In this document: positions 27,835 through 36,707 of the stretch, in pieces
How the letters are laid out: each line of letters starts with the position of its first letter
Numbering within the stretch: the stretch's first letter is position 1
From: Afipia sp. 1NLS2
Lineage (GTDB): Bacteria; Pseudomonadota; Alphaproteobacteria; Rhizobiales; Xanthobacteraceae
Direction of reading: 5' to 3'
Assembly (NCBI RefSeq): GCF_000178995.1
Contig: NZ_ADVZ01000003.1
Location: forward strand, 372,001-436,000
DNA: 64,000 bases
Program-made: the position numbers and the translations under genes
Notes under the pieces: generated by a model
Seen by the model: only the letters and a program-made list of their open reading frames with translations
Told to the model about the DNA's origin: nothing
Databases searched by the model: none

Positions 27835-28703
27835 TCCAGGCTGAGTATGATTTTCTGCGCAAGCTCCTGAAGGAAAGATCCGGTCTCGTCCTGGCGGACG
27901 ACAAGCAGTACCTGATCGAAAGCCGTCTCATGCCGCTCGCGCGCAAGGCGAATCTCGGTGGACTGACCGAGTTGATCGCGGAGCTCAAGCGCGGGGTGGA
28001 AAGCAAGATCTGCGACGTGGTCGAGGCGATGACCACGAACGAGACGTTCTTCTTCCGCGACAAGATTCCGTTCGATCATTTCAAGGACAGCGTTCTCCCC
28101 GAACTGATCAAGGCGCGCGCCAATCGCAAGAGCCTGCGCATCTGGTGCGCGGCCGCATCGACCGGGCAGGAGCCCTATTCGCTGGCGATGATCGTGAAGG
28201 ATTTTGCCCAGGCGTTGTCGGGCTGGCGGGTGGAGATCGTCGCGACCGACCTGTCGCAGGAAGTTCTCGAGAAGTGCAAGAGCGGCATCTACAGCCAGTT
28301 CGAGGTGCAGCGCGGCCTGCCGATTCAGAAGCTCGTCACTCACTTCAAGCAGATCGGCGAGACCTGGCAGATCAATTCCGATATCCGCGCCATGGTGCAG
28401 TTCAAGCCGCTCAATCTGCTCAACGACTTCTCAAGCCTCGGCAAGTTCGACGTGATCTTCTGCCGCAACGTGCTGATCTATTTCGAGCAGGCGACCAAGG
28501 CCGACGTTCTCGGCCGGATGATGAAGGTGAACGAGCCGGACGGCTACCTGTTCCTCGGCGCAGCCGAAACGGTTGTCGGGCTGACCGATGCCTATCGCCC
28601 CTGCACGCAGCGCCGCGGCGTGTACCTTCCCAAGACCGCATCGCCCTCGATCATGCCCGGCATGGCCGCAGGCGGGATGCGGGCCACGATGTCGGCACGA
28701 TAG
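27831..28703 (+). CDS. cheR: Chemotaxis protein methyltransferase CheR
   Basis: A 290-residue SAM-dependent enzyme that methylates receptor glutamates. The N-terminal helical domain is followed by the SAM site [16 protein letters not shown] and the later [13 protein letters not shown]. The start is GTG at 27831, overlapping the cheB stop as GTGA, with CAGGAG 9 nt upstream. A strong terminator follows 37 bp after the stop. Confidence 0.95.
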   Translation: MIQAEYDFLRKLLKERSGLVLADDKQYLIESRLMPLARKANLGGLTELIAELKRGVESKICDVVEAMTTNETFFFRDKIPFDHFKDSVLPELIKARANRKSLRIWCAAASTGQEPYSLAMIVKDFAQALSGWRVEIVATDLSQEVLEKCKSGIYSQFEVQRGLPIQKLVTHFKQIGETWQINSDIRAMVQFKPLNLLNDFSSLGKFDVIFCRNVLIYFEQATKADVLGRMMKVNEPDGYLFLGAAETVVGLTDAYRPCTQRRGVYLPKTASPSIMPGMAAGGMRATMSAR

Positions 28704-28740
28704 ATTCGATCATTCTTGTCGCCGGTCTGTCGGCAGCAAT

Positions 28741-28769
28741 AAAAAACCCCGCCAGTGGCGGGGTTTTTT
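28741..28769. terminator. Bidirectional rho-independent terminator between cheR and ctrA
   Basis: A 13-bp perfect stem (A6 CCCCGCC / GGCGGGG T6) with a 3-nt AGT loop. The A and T tracts on both sides allow it to end the che operon on the plus strand and ctrA on the minus strand. Confidence 0.93.
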
Positions 28770-28789
28770 GTATTTCGTGAAGTGGAAGC

Positions 28790-29491
28790 TCAGGCCGGGA
28801 TGCGGGCTTCGTCGTCGCTCGGCTCGCGCAGCACATAGCCGCGGCCCCAGACGGTTTCGATGAAGTTGCGGCCCTCGGACGCGTTGGCGAGCTTCTTGCG
28901 CAGCTTGCAGATGAACACGTCGATGATCTTGAGTTCCGGCTCGTCCATCCCGCCATAGAGATGGTTGAGGAACATTTCCTTGGTGAGCGTGGTGCCCTTG
29001 CGGAGCGAGAGCAGCTCCAGCATCTGATATTCCTTGCCGGTCAGGTGCACGCGCTGGCCGCCGACTTCGACCGTCTTGGTGTCGAGGTTGACGATCAGGT
29101 CGCCGGTCTGGATCACCGACTGGGCGTGGCCCTTCGAGCGGCGCACGATGGCGTGGATGCGGGCGACCAGTTCGTCCTTGTGGAACGGCTTGGTCATGTA
29201 GTCGTCGGCACCGACGCCGAGGCCCTTGACCTTGTCCTCGATGCCGGCGAGGCCGGACAGGATCAGGATCGGGGTCTTGATCTTGGAAACACGAAGCTGC
29301 TTGAGCACTTCGTAGCCCGACATGTCGGGCAGATTGAGGTCAAGCAGGATGATGTCGTAATCATACAGCTTGCCGAGATCGACGCCTTCTTCTCCGAGGT
29401 CCGTCGTGTAGACGTTGAAGCTCTCGGATTTGAGCATCAGCTCGATCGACTGCGCAGTGGCGCTGTCATCTTCTATCAGCAATACGCGCAT
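28790..29491 (-). CDS. ctrA: Cell-cycle master response regulator CtrA
   Basis: A 233-residue OmpR-type regulator. The receiver starts [20 protein letters not shown], with phospho-acceptor Asp in [17 protein letters not shown] (residue 51). The winged helix shows the CtrA signature [18 protein letters not shown] and [10 protein letters not shown]. The C-terminus ends in alanine after acidic residues, as in CtrA homologues degraded by ClpXP, though it is IPA rather than AA. It controls replication and flagellar genes, fitting the neighbours. Confidence 0.96.
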   Translation of the reverse strand: MRVLLIEDDSATAQSIELMLKSESFNVYTTDLGEEGVDLGKLYDYDIILLDLNLPDMSGYEVLKQLRVSKIKTPILILSGLAGIEDKVKGLGVGADDYMTKPFHKDELVARIHAIVRRSKGHAQSVIQTGDLIVNLDTKTVEVGGQRVHLTGKEYQMLELLSLRKGTTLTKEMFLNHLYGGMDEPELKIIDVFICKLRKKLANASEGRNFIETVWGRGYVLREPSDDEARIPA

Positions 29492-29913
29492 GCCAGTCCC
29501 CTAATAGTCGCCACCCCGGGCGTCAGGTCGGCCGCACAACTCGCGGCACTGGAACGCCTTTGAACAACTGATTCGAATCCTGACCAGACATGGTTAACAA
29601 AAGCTGATTCGTGCCTGCAAGCTCTATTCGTGCAAATTATGCCGAATCGACTTAAGATGTTGCACAGAAGCGGCTTTTCGTATCCACGCAAGTTCAAGTT
29701 CCGTATTAGGAGTCGGGCCTGACCGCCTCCTGCGATTCGCACCTCCGTTCTGAAGGTCGAATTGCTTTCAGTTACCAAAGACAGTGACGCAATCATTAAC
29801 GATGCGGGTAAACACGGGGTTAAGGAAGCGCCATCAAGCTCTGGAAACTTAAGCTTTTTGAAATGAAGAAGGCGCTCCGGTGACGCGAGGCTCGCAGTGA
29901 AGGCCAGCTTAAA
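29492..29913. promoter_or_regulatory. ctrA/fliI divergent intergenic region rich in GANTC sites
   Basis: A 422-bp gene-free stretch between divergent ctrA and fliI. It holds six GANTC sites (CcrM methylation motif) at 29570, 29575, 29606, 29644, 29710 and 29734, all in a 170-bp span nearest ctrA. Chance expectation is below one. Several TTAA half-sites occur (near 29594, 29652, 29796, 29820, 29849), but I find no exact TTAA-N7-TTAA. Confidence 0.65.
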
Positions 29914-31239
29914 GTGAAAGCCCTTGCCGAACAGATCGGCGATATCGACGGCATCAACATTTATGGCCGTGTTGTGGGCGTGCGCGGCCTGATGGTCGAG
30001 GTGGCCGGTCCCATTCATGCGATGTCGGTCGGCGCGCGGGTCGTCATCGAGACGGGCGGCGATCGCGACATTCCCTGCGAGGTGATCGGCTTCACCGGTA
30101 GCAATGCGGTGCTGATGCCGTTCGGGGGGCTGGACGGCGTCCGGCGCGGGTGCCGGGCGGTGATCGCCAATGCGGCGAGTCAGGTTAGGCCATCGCCGGC
30201 GTGGCTCGGCCGCGTCGTCAACGCGATGGGAGATCCGATCGACGGCAAGGGGCCGATCGAGCAGGGTGCGTCGCCGATGCCGTTCCGGAACCTGCCGCCG
30301 CCTGCCCATTCAAGAAAGAGGGTAGGTCAGCCGCTCGATCTCGGCGTGCGCGCGCTCAATACATTCCTCACATGCTGCAGCGGGCAGCGCATGGGCATCT
30401 TCGCCGGCTCCGGCGTCGGCAAATCGGTGCTGCTGTCGATGCTGGCGCGCAACGTCGATGCCGATATTTCGGTGATCGGCCTTGTCGGCGAGCGTGGCCG
30501 CGAGGTGCAGGAGTTTCTACAGGACGATCTGGGTGAGGAGGGCCTCGCGCGCTCCGTCGTCGTGGTGGCGACCTCGGACGAGCCTGCCCTGATGCGGCGG
30601 CAGGCCGCTTACCTGACGCTCGCAATCTCCGAATATTTCCGCGATGAGGGCCAGAACGTGCTGTGCCTGATGGATTCAGTCACCCGCTTTGCCATGGCGC
30701 AGCGCGAGATCGGCCTGTCCGCGGGCGAGCCGCCGACCGCAAAGGGCTACACGCCGACCGTCTTCACCGAACTGCCGAAGCTTCTTGAGCGCGCCGGGCC
30801 GGGGCTCGGCGAGGGCACCATCACCGGCATCTTCACGGTGCTGGTGGACGGCGACGACCACAACGAGCCGGTGGCGGACGCGGTGCGCGGCATTCTCGAC
30901 GGACATATCGTGATGGAGCGCTCCATTGCCGAGCGTGGACGCTACCCGGCCATCAACATTCTCAAATCCGTCTCCCGCACGATGCCGAAATCGGCCGATC
31001 CGGAATTCCTGCCCGTCATCATGCGCGGCCGCCAGGTGATGGCGACCTATGCGGACATGGAGGAACTGATCCGGCTCGGGGCCTACCGGGCAGGCTCCAG
31101 CGCCGAGGTGGACGAGGCGATCCGTCTCCATGAGCCGCTCGAGAACTTCCTGCGACAGGCCAAGAACGAGGCGACCGGACTGGAGGCCGGCTACCGGCAA
31201 TTGCAGCAAATCCTCGCCTCTGTGGAAACGGAAAGCTAA
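29914..31239 (+). CDS. fliI: Flagellar export ATPase FliI
   Basis: A 441-residue F1-like ATPase that energises flagellar type III export. Walker A AGSGVGKS is at residues 164-171, with Walker B in [19 protein letters not shown] and the [14 protein letters not shown] segment. The start is GTG at 29914. It heads the fliI-fliJ pair, with ctrA divergent. Confidence 0.96.
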   Translation: MKALAEQIGDIDGINIYGRVVGVRGLMVEVAGPIHAMSVGARVVIETGGDRDIPCEVIGFTGSNAVLMPFGGLDGVRRGCRAVIANAASQVRPSPAWLGRVVNAMGDPIDGKGPIEQGASPMPFRNLPPPAHSRKRVGQPLDLGVRALNTFLTCCSGQRMGIFAGSGVGKSVLLSMLARNVDADISVIGLVGERGREVQEFLQDDLGEEGLARSVVVVATSDEPALMRRQAAYLTLAISEYFRDEGQNVLCLMDSVTRFAMAQREIGLSAGEPPTAKGYTPTVFTELPKLLERAGPGLGEGTITGIFTVLVDGDDHNEPVADAVRGILDGHIVMERSIAERGRYPAINILKSVSRTMPKSADPEFLPVIMRGRQVMATYADMEELIRLGAYRAGSSAEVDEAIRLHEPLENFLRQAKNEATGLEAGYRQLQQILASVETES

Positions 31240-31345
31240 CTTTGTCAGGCCATGATCCGCACCGTCTGTTGATTGCCGGCGGGGCCCAGTCGGGGAGCCG
31301 GTTCTGTCCCGTTTTGGTACTGGGACTTCTGGGGAGTACGAGTCG

Positions 31346-31765
31346 ATGAAGTCACGTGAAACGCTTATCCGTCTGAAGAAATTTCAGGTCGACGAGAAGC
31401 GTCGCCGGGTTGCTCAGATCGAGACCATGATCGCCGAATTCCAGCGGATGTCGGTCGACCTCGAGCGCGAAATCCAGACCGAGCAGGATCGCGCAGGCAT
31501 TCAGGATCCAGCCCACTTCGCCTATCCGACCTACGCCAAGGCCGCGATCCAGCGCCGTGAGAACCTGACCCGCTCGGCGGACGAACTGCGCGGGCAGCTC
31601 GAGGAGGCGAAGACGCATCTGGCGGATGCCTTCGAGGAATTGAAGAAGGTCGAGCTTCTGGACGAGCGCGATCAGGCGCGCGAACGCGCCGAGGAGAGCG
31701 CACGTGAACAGGCCGACCTCGACAGCATCGGCCTGTTGCGCTCGCGGATCGGCGCGGTAGCCTGA
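31346..31765 (+). CDS. fliJ: Flagellar export chaperone FliJ
   Basis: A 139-residue, almost wholly alpha-helical coiled-coil protein (MKSRETLIRLKKFQVDEKRR) of the size and charge of alphaproteobacterial FliJ, the central stalk of the FliI ring. It lies 106 bp after fliI and is followed by a terminator. Confidence 0.9.
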   Translation: MKSRETLIRLKKFQVDEKRRRVAQIETMIAEFQRMSVDLEREIQTEQDRAGIQDPAHFAYPTYAKAAIQRRENLTRSADELRGQLEEAKTHLADAFEELKKVELLDERDQARERAEESAREQADLDSIGLLRSRIGAVA

Positions 31766-31789
31766 TCCCGCCTGTCTTTGAACGGTTTG

Positions 31790-31819
31790 AAAGCCCGGTC
31801 CGGAAGGTCCGGGCTTTTT
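31790..31819 (+). terminator. Rho-independent terminator after fliJ
   Basis: Stem AAGCCCGG/CCGGGCTT around a 10-nt loop, followed by a T tract, 25 bp after the fliJ stop. Confidence 0.85.
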
Positions 31820-31934
31820 GCTGTCTGTGGCGATCAGCTTGGGATGGTGTGAGGTCCCGTTTTACAGCTTTCGTCCGGGCTGGCATAAAGGCGCAGGGGT
31901 GCTGTCTGCGGGCAGCGATTGTTGGGGACGTGCA

Positions 31935-32480
31935 ATGCTGACGCCGGAGCAGTTGGTTTGGCTGCTGGCCTCGGTGGCCCGGCGTGATCGGGCTGCTTTC
32001 GAGGGCCTGTATGAAGCGACCTGCGCAAAGCTGTTTGGTGTCGTGCTGCGCATCGTCCGCGAGCAGGCGCTCGCGGAAGAAGTCCTCCAGGAAATCTACC
32101 TCAAGATATGGAATAGCGCCGGGCAGTATAGCCCCAGCGAAGCCTCGCCACTTGCATGGATGGTGTCGATCGCGCGGAACCGCGCCATCGACATCGTGCG
32201 CAAGCGCGGCGGCGCTCCGCTCGAGGATGCCGCGAACTTCGAAGGTGCCTCCGACACGCCTGCGCCTCTGTCGCGCCGGGAGATGACGGACGAATTGAAG
32301 GCGCTGCTGGAATGTGTCGGGCAGCTTGAGCCCGACCGGCAGAAGCTCGTGCTGCTGGCCTATTACAATGGCTGGAGTCGCGAGCAGCTTGCGGCCAAGT
32401 TCGACACGCAGCTTGGCAATGTCAAAACCTGGCTGCGCAGCAGCCTGCTCGATATCCGAACCTGTCTCGGTCTTGCATGA
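31935..32480 (+). CDS. ECF-type sigma-70 factor
   Basis: A 181-residue group 4 sigma factor. Region 2 reads LYEATCAKLFGVVLRIV, LAEEVLQEIYLKIW and SPLAWMVSIARNRAID; region 4 reads VLLAYYNGWSREQLAAKF with a helix-turn-helix. The ATG at 31935 has GGGGAC upstream; the open frame extends 39 codons further without a family match. Its stop overlaps the anti-sigma start (ATGATGA), so the two are translated together. The regulon is not visible here. Confidence 0.92.
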   Translation: MLTPEQLVWLLASVARRDRAAFEGLYEATCAKLFGVVLRIVREQALAEEVLQEIYLKIWNSAGQYSPSEASPLAWMVSIARNRAIDIVRKRGGAPLEDAANFEGASDTPAPLSRREMTDELKALLECVGQLEPDRQKLVLLAYYNGWSREQLAAKFDTQLGNVKTWLRSSLLDIRTCLGLA

Positions 32481-33436
32481 TGGCATACAGCGAAGATCAT
32501 ATCGCGCTTGCCGCCGAATATGCGCTCGGCACTCTCGACGCGGATGAACGCGCGCTGGTTGAGACGATGCTGATCGTCGATCCCGGTTTTCTCGCGCTCG
32601 TCCATGCGTGGGAGCACAAGCTGGCGCCGCTGCATCAGATGGTCTCGTCGGTCGAGCCCCCCAGCGATGTCTGGAACAGGATCAAGGCTAGCATCGCGCA
32701 AGCGGAAGAACAGGCTCCGGCGGCTTCCGCCAATAATGCAAGCGAAGATAAGCCGGTCCATGCCATTGATCCGGTTACGCTGGAGATGACATCCGCGCTC
32801 GATGCGTCCTCCGCGCCGGATGCAAACGCCACCGTGTCGCCCGAACTCACGGTCACGCCGCCGGAATCCGAATCCACCGGGCAGGGCGCTTCTGTCGCGG
32901 CGGCCACGGCAAAACCATCGCCTGCGAAAGGCTCCGGCATTTTCGGCATCGTCATGAGCGCGGTGGCTGCGGTGCTGGCGGGCATCGTCGCGTTGCAAAT
33001 CTATCGTCCGGCCGCATTGCCCGCTGCTCTGCGGATGAAGCCGGAGGTCCGCACGGTGGAGGTCAAGATTCCGCCGCCGCCGGTCGCCGCGCAATGGGTG
33101 GCCGCGCTGCAATCGGATGCGCGCGATCCGGGCTTCGTTCTGACGGTCGATGCCGCCTCGCGCCGCTATACGGTGCGCCGCGTCGGTCCGCCGCCTGCGG
33201 CAGACAAAAGCTACGAACTCTGGATCGTGCCGAGCAAATTCGGAGAGCCGCACTCCATCGGGGTGATCGATGGCGAATTCACCGTGAGTGGTGGCCTTAC
33301 CGGCTATGACGCGGCTGCCGTGAACAACTCGATCTATGCGGTGACGGTCGAGGCCAAGGGCGGCTCGCCGAGCGGCAAGCCGACCGCGCAACCTTTGTGG
33401 GCGGGCAAACTCTACGAGAGCGTGCCGGCGCACTGA
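32477..33436 (+). CDS. Anti-sigma factor (RskA C-terminal type)
   Basis: A 319-residue membrane protein. The N-terminal zinc-less anti-sigma domain (HIALAAEYALGTLDADERA, then AWEHKLAPLHQM) is followed by a low-complexity linker (about 75-150), one membrane span near 153-176 (IFGIVMSAVAAVLAGIVALQ) and an extracytoplasmic domain with SYELWIVPSKFGEPHSIGV, typical of the RskA family. It should hold the upstream ECF factor inactive at the membrane until a signal releases it. Confidence 0.9.
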   Translation: MMAYSEDHIALAAEYALGTLDADERALVETMLIVDPGFLALVHAWEHKLAPLHQMVSSVEPPSDVWNRIKASIAQAEEQAPAASANNASEDKPVHAIDPVTLEMTSALDASSAPDANATVSPELTVTPPESESTGQGASVAAATAKPSPAKGSGIFGIVMSAVAAVLAGIVALQIYRPAALPAALRMKPEVRTVEVKIPPPPVAAQWVAALQSDARDPGFVLTVDAASRRYTVRRVGPPPAADKSYELWIVPSKFGEPHSIGVIDGEFTVSGGLTGYDAAAVNNSIYAVTVEAKGGSPSGKPTAQPLWAGKLYESVPAH

Positions 33437-33479
33437 GGCAGGCGCACTTCCCGGTCTGCATTATCCAGCCCCAGACAGC

Positions 33480-33513
33480 AAAAAACGCCCGTGGGGGAAA
33501 CGGGCGTTTTTTG
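33480..33513 (+). terminator. Rho-independent terminator after the anti-sigma gene
   Basis: An 11-bp stem AAAACGCCCGT/ACGGGCGTTTT with a GGGGGAA loop and flanking A and T tracts, 44 bp after the stop. Confidence 0.9.
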
Positions 33514-33607
33514 TCCGGGTTCACTGGGGATGAGATGTCCCGGAAGATATTCACAAGGCGACTTCGGGGGGCGGGGAAGAGAGCCTTATGAATTCCTGAA
33601 ATTCATG

Positions 33608-33820
33608 TCAGCGGATCACCTGCTGCTCGGAGTCGGAAACCATCATGGTGTGACTGGCTTTCAGAACCGGCGTCGTCGCGCGCGCAGTCTGCATCCCGCC
33701 GTCACCGGCGGAGAGGCGTGCTGAAATTCCAAGTCCGGCGATACCGATTGCGGCAACCAACGCCACCACCACGATCTTGAGGTGGGTCATGCGGTCAGCG
33801 CTGTACAATGAATGGTTCAT
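33608..33820 (-). CDS. Small exported or membrane protein, unknown function
   Basis: A 70-residue protein. A strong GGGAGG Shine-Dalgarno 5-6 nt before the ATG at 33820 supports the long start. One hydrophobic span (about residues 14-34, LKIVVVALVAAIGIAGLGIS) suggests a signal peptide or anchor, and a short hydrophilic tail follows. No family recognised. It ends facing the anti-sigma terminator. Confidence 0.65.
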   Translation of the reverse strand: MNHSLYSADRMTHLKIVVVALVAAIGIAGLGISARLSAGDGGMQTARATTPVLKASHTMMVSDSEQQVIR

Positions 33821-34133
33821 TTCGCCTCCCTCACGTTTTAGCCACGTTCTGGCCCGGTTGCCTTATTGGTCGCGCCCAGTGAGCGGCCGGTTCGAATTCC
33901 ATGTTTCGTAAACGTGGTGGAGGGGGTTTTTGTTTCCCAGACCCCATCACAAGCGAGTGATTTTTCTTGATCGCTCGCGAGGAACCCTACAGGGCGAAAT
34001 AAAAATATCGCTAAATCAAATAGATACAATTTTAGCGCCTGGAACCCGCTCACGGCGGGATGGCGTTGGAAATAAGAAATCGCTTGGATGTGACGAAATT
34101 GTCATGCCGACGCAGCGGCGAAAGCCCGGATTC
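33821..34133. other. Gene-free stretch between small membrane protein and flhA 3' end
   Basis: 313 bp without a supported gene. A CCCGC/GCGGG hairpin near 34050 could terminate neighbouring transcripts but has no T tract. Base composition is lower in GC than the flanks. I see nothing else in it. Confidence 0.5.
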
Positions 34134-36263
34134 TCAAACGCTTCCAACGGTCTTGAGTTTCGCCCGCGGATGGATTTCTGCCTGCGACAGCACCGTGGTC
34201 TGTGCGCGGAAGCGCTCCACCAGCGAGCGCACGAAGGGACGAATTGCCGCAGAGGTAACAAGCACCGGGTTCTCGCCTTCACGCGCGGCCTGCTCGAAAC
34301 GGTCGCGGGTCGCGGTCATGAATTCCGACAGCTTGGAGGGTTGCATCGCCAGCGTGCGGTCTTCGCCGGTGCCGACGATTGATTCAGCGAACGCCTGCTC
34401 CCATTTGGCGGAGAGTGCGATCAGCGGCAGGTAGCCGTTGATCGAGGTGTTCTGGGCGCAGATCTGGCGCGCGAGGCGGGCGCGAACATGCTCGGCGATC
34501 GTCGCCGGATTGCGCGAGAACGCCAGCGCATCGGCGACGCCCTCGAGAATGGTGGAGAGATCCCGGATCGAGATGCGTTCGGCGAGCAGCAACTGAAGCA
34601 CGCGCTGAATGCCGGACACGGTGATCTGGCTCGGGACGATATCCTTGACCAGTTCGCCCTGCTCCTTCGGCAGGTCCTTCAGGAGCTTCTGCACTTCGCC
34701 GTAGGACAACAGGTCCGACATGTTGTTCTTCAACAGCTCGGTGAGATGTGTGGACAGAACGGTCGCGGCATCGACCACCGTGTAGCCCTTGAGCGAGGCT
34801 TCTTCCTTCAGCGAGGCATCCACCCAGGTCGCGGGCAGGCCGAAGGTCGGCTCGATGGTATGCGTGCCCGGCACGGTGACTTGATTGCCGGCAGGATCCA
34901 TGACCATGAACTGGTTGGCCCAAACGCGGCCCGAGCCGGCGTCGACCTCCTTGATCTTGATGACGTAGGTATTGGCCTCGAGTTGCACGTTGTCGAGGAT
35001 ACGGACAGCGGGCATCACAAAACCCATCTCGATGGCGAGCGAGCGGCGCAGCGCCTTGATCTGGTCGGTGAGACGGTCGTTGCCGTCCGGTCCGTTGACG
35101 AGCGGTAAGAGCGCATAACCGAGTTCGATCTTGAGATCGTCGATCTTGAGCGCGGTCGAGATTGGTTCTTCTTCGGCAGCGGCCGCTGCGGCGGCTTCGG
35201 CGGGAGCCGCTGCCGCGCGAGCTTCCTCGGCCTTTGCGTGGGTGTTGCGGTGACGCGCCTTTAATGCCAGTGCGCCCGCGCCAGCGCTCAGCATCAGGAA
35301 CGGAATCATCGGAATGCCGGGCAGCATCGCCAGCACCAGCATCACGCCGGACGACATGCCGAGCGCCTGCGGATAGCCGGAGAACTGTTTCACCATCGCC
35401 TTGTCGGCGGCGCCCGAGACGCCAGCCTTCGACACCAGAAGGCCCGCAGCGGTCGAGACGATCAGCGCGGGCACTTGCGTGACGAGGCCGTCGCCGACCG
35501 TGAGCAGCGTGTAGCTGCGCGCGGCGTCGCCGAAGCTCAGGCCCTGCTGCGCGACGCCGATGATGATGCCGCCGATAATGTTGATGAACACGATCAGGAG
35601 GCCCGCGACCGCGTCGCCGCGGACGAACTTCGAGGCACCGTCCATCGCGCCGAAGAAACCGCTTTCGTCTTCGAGATCCTTGCGGCGCTTCTTCGCGGTC
35701 TGCTCGTCGATCAATCCGGCGGAGAGATCGGCGTCGATCGCCATCTGCTTGCCCGGCATCGAATCGAGGTGGAAGCGTGCGGCGACTTCGGCGATGCGGC
35801 CCGAACCCTTGGTGATGACCACGAAGTTGACGATGACGAGGATCGTGAAGACGATGATGCCAATCACGAAATTGCCGCTCATCACGAAGCTGCCGAACGC
35901 CTCGATGACGTGACCGGCGGCGGCACTGCCCTCGTGCCCGTGCGCCAGGATCAGGCGGGTCGAAGCCATGTTGAGCGACAGCCGCAGCATGGTCGAAATC
36001 AGGAGCACGGTCGGGAAGGCGGAGAATTCCAGCGGCGCCTGGATGAACAGCGCGGTCATCAGGATCAGCACCGAGAGCGTGATCGAGATCGCCAGAAACA
36101 GATCGAGCACCATGGCGGGCAGGGGCAGGATCAGGACGACGAGGATTGTCAGCACGCCGAAGGCGAGCGTCAGGTCGCCGCGCTTCAGGATATCCTTGAT
36201 TTCATCGAAAGTCGGAATCTGCAGGCGCGATGCGCCGTCCTGCCCCGCCGTCACATCGACCAT
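34134..36263 (-). CDS. flhA: Flagellar export gate protein FlhA
   Basis: A 709-residue core of the flagellar type III secretion gate. Eight membrane spans occupy residues 30-310 or so; the FHIPEP family stretch STMLRLSLNMASTRLIL and the charged loop SGRIAEVAARFHLDSMPGKQMAIDADL are present; a large cytoplasmic domain with docking subdomains follows. An Ala/Glu-rich linker lies near 335-365. The ATG at 36263 gives the usual start; the frame is open 43 codons further. Confidence 0.96.
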   Translation of the reverse strand: MVDVTAGQDGASRLQIPTFDEIKDILKRGDLTLAFGVLTILVVLILPLPAMVLDLFLAISITLSVLILMTALFIQAPLEFSAFPTVLLISTMLRLSLNMASTRLILAHGHEGSAAAGHVIEAFGSFVMSGNFVIGIIVFTILVIVNFVVITKGSGRIAEVAARFHLDSMPGKQMAIDADLSAGLIDEQTAKKRRKDLEDESGFFGAMDGASKFVRGDAVAGLLIVFINIIGGIIIGVAQQGLSFGDAARSYTLLTVGDGLVTQVPALIVSTAAGLLVSKAGVSGAADKAMVKQFSGYPQALGMSSGVMLVLAMLPGIPMIPFLMLSAGAGALALKARHRNTHAKAEEARAAAAPAEAAAAAAAEEEPISTALKIDDLKIELGYALLPLVNGPDGNDRLTDQIKALRRSLAIEMGFVMPAVRILDNVQLEANTYVIKIKEVDAGSGRVWANQFMVMDPAGNQVTVPGTHTIEPTFGLPATWVDASLKEEASLKGYTVVDAATVLSTHLTELLKNNMSDLLSYGEVQKLLKDLPKEQGELVKDIVPSQITVSGIQRVLQLLLAERISIRDLSTILEGVADALAFSRNPATIAEHVRARLARQICAQNTSINGYLPLIALSAKWEQAFAESIVGTGEDRTLAMQPSKLSEFMTATRDRFEQAAREGENPVLVTSAAIRPFVRSLVERFRAQTTVLSQAEIHPRAKLKTVGSV

Positions 36264-36400
36264 GGTCGCCGCTTCCTCGCGCGAATGTCGCCTCTGCCCG
36301 CCAAATACTTTTGCGGCGGCTGGAAGGCCACCGGGCGGTAAGTGATTCACGGCGCTTGCTTCCACGGGACCCCCGTTTTTGCAGAACGACACGCACTTTC

Positions 36401-36421
36401 ACTGGGCAAAATTTGCCCAGT
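36401..36421. promoter_or_regulatory. 21-bp perfect palindrome upstream of flhA
   Basis: ACTGGGCAAA, a central A, then TTTGCCCAGT: ten perfectly paired bases each side, 138 bp before the flhA ATG. The lack of a loop argues for a dimeric protein operator rather than a terminator. No known regulator is assigned. Confidence 0.6.
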
Positions 36422-36427
36422 TTATGG

Positions 36428-36442
36428 TTAGCAAAGAGTTAA
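36428..36442. promoter_or_regulatory. CtrA-like box upstream of flhA
   Basis: TTAG-N7-TTAA (minus strand TTAA-N7-CTAA), one base off the full CtrA site TTAA-N7-TTAA, 165 bp before flhA. CtrA control of early flagellar genes is established in Caulobacter and fits. The rest of the gap 36443-36617 shows only the tRNA upstream region. Confidence 0.45.
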
Positions 36443-36617
36443 CGCGGGGGTCCGAGGTGGAGGAATAAGCCTGCCGGAATGGGGTGAGTAGACCGCCCCA
36501 ACTGTTGGACTTTCCTGGGAAAATCCTGGAATGGGACGTGGGTTGGGGCGCGGGCGCAATTGCCGCATCGTGCCGGTCATTGTAAGGGAAAGGAGCCGCG
36601 CCCTTCGCGGTGCGACA

Positions 36618-36693
36618 GGGCCTGTAGCTCAATGGTTAGAGCCGACCGCTCATAACGGTCTGGTTGCAGGTTCGAGTCCTGCCGGGCCCACCA
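36618..36693 (+). tRNA. tRNA with CAU anticodon (tRNA-Ile2 or elongator tRNA-Met); island attachment gene
   Basis: Full cloverleaf: acceptor GGGCCTG/CGGGCCC, D-arm GCTCAATGGTTAGAGC, anticodon stem GACCG/CGGTC with loop CTCATAA (anticodon CAT), T-arm GGTTCGAGTCC and encoded CCA. The D-loop, one base shorter than in E. coli tRNA-Met, leans towards tRNA-Ile2 modified by TilS, but this is not certain. Its last 48 nt belong to the 50-bp direct repeat used for integration. Confidence 0.93.
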
Positions 36694-36695
36694 AT
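36646..36695 (+). repeat. attL: 50-bp direct repeat in the tRNA 3' half
   Basis: From the anticodon stem of the tRNA to two bases past its CCA (starts CCGCTCATAACGG, ends GGGCCCACCAAT). Identical at all 50 positions to 45865-45914. A tyrosine integrase gene starts 12 bp further on, the usual layout of a tRNA-borne island. Confidence 0.95.
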
Positions 36696-36707
36696 CTTTT
36701 CAATTGG

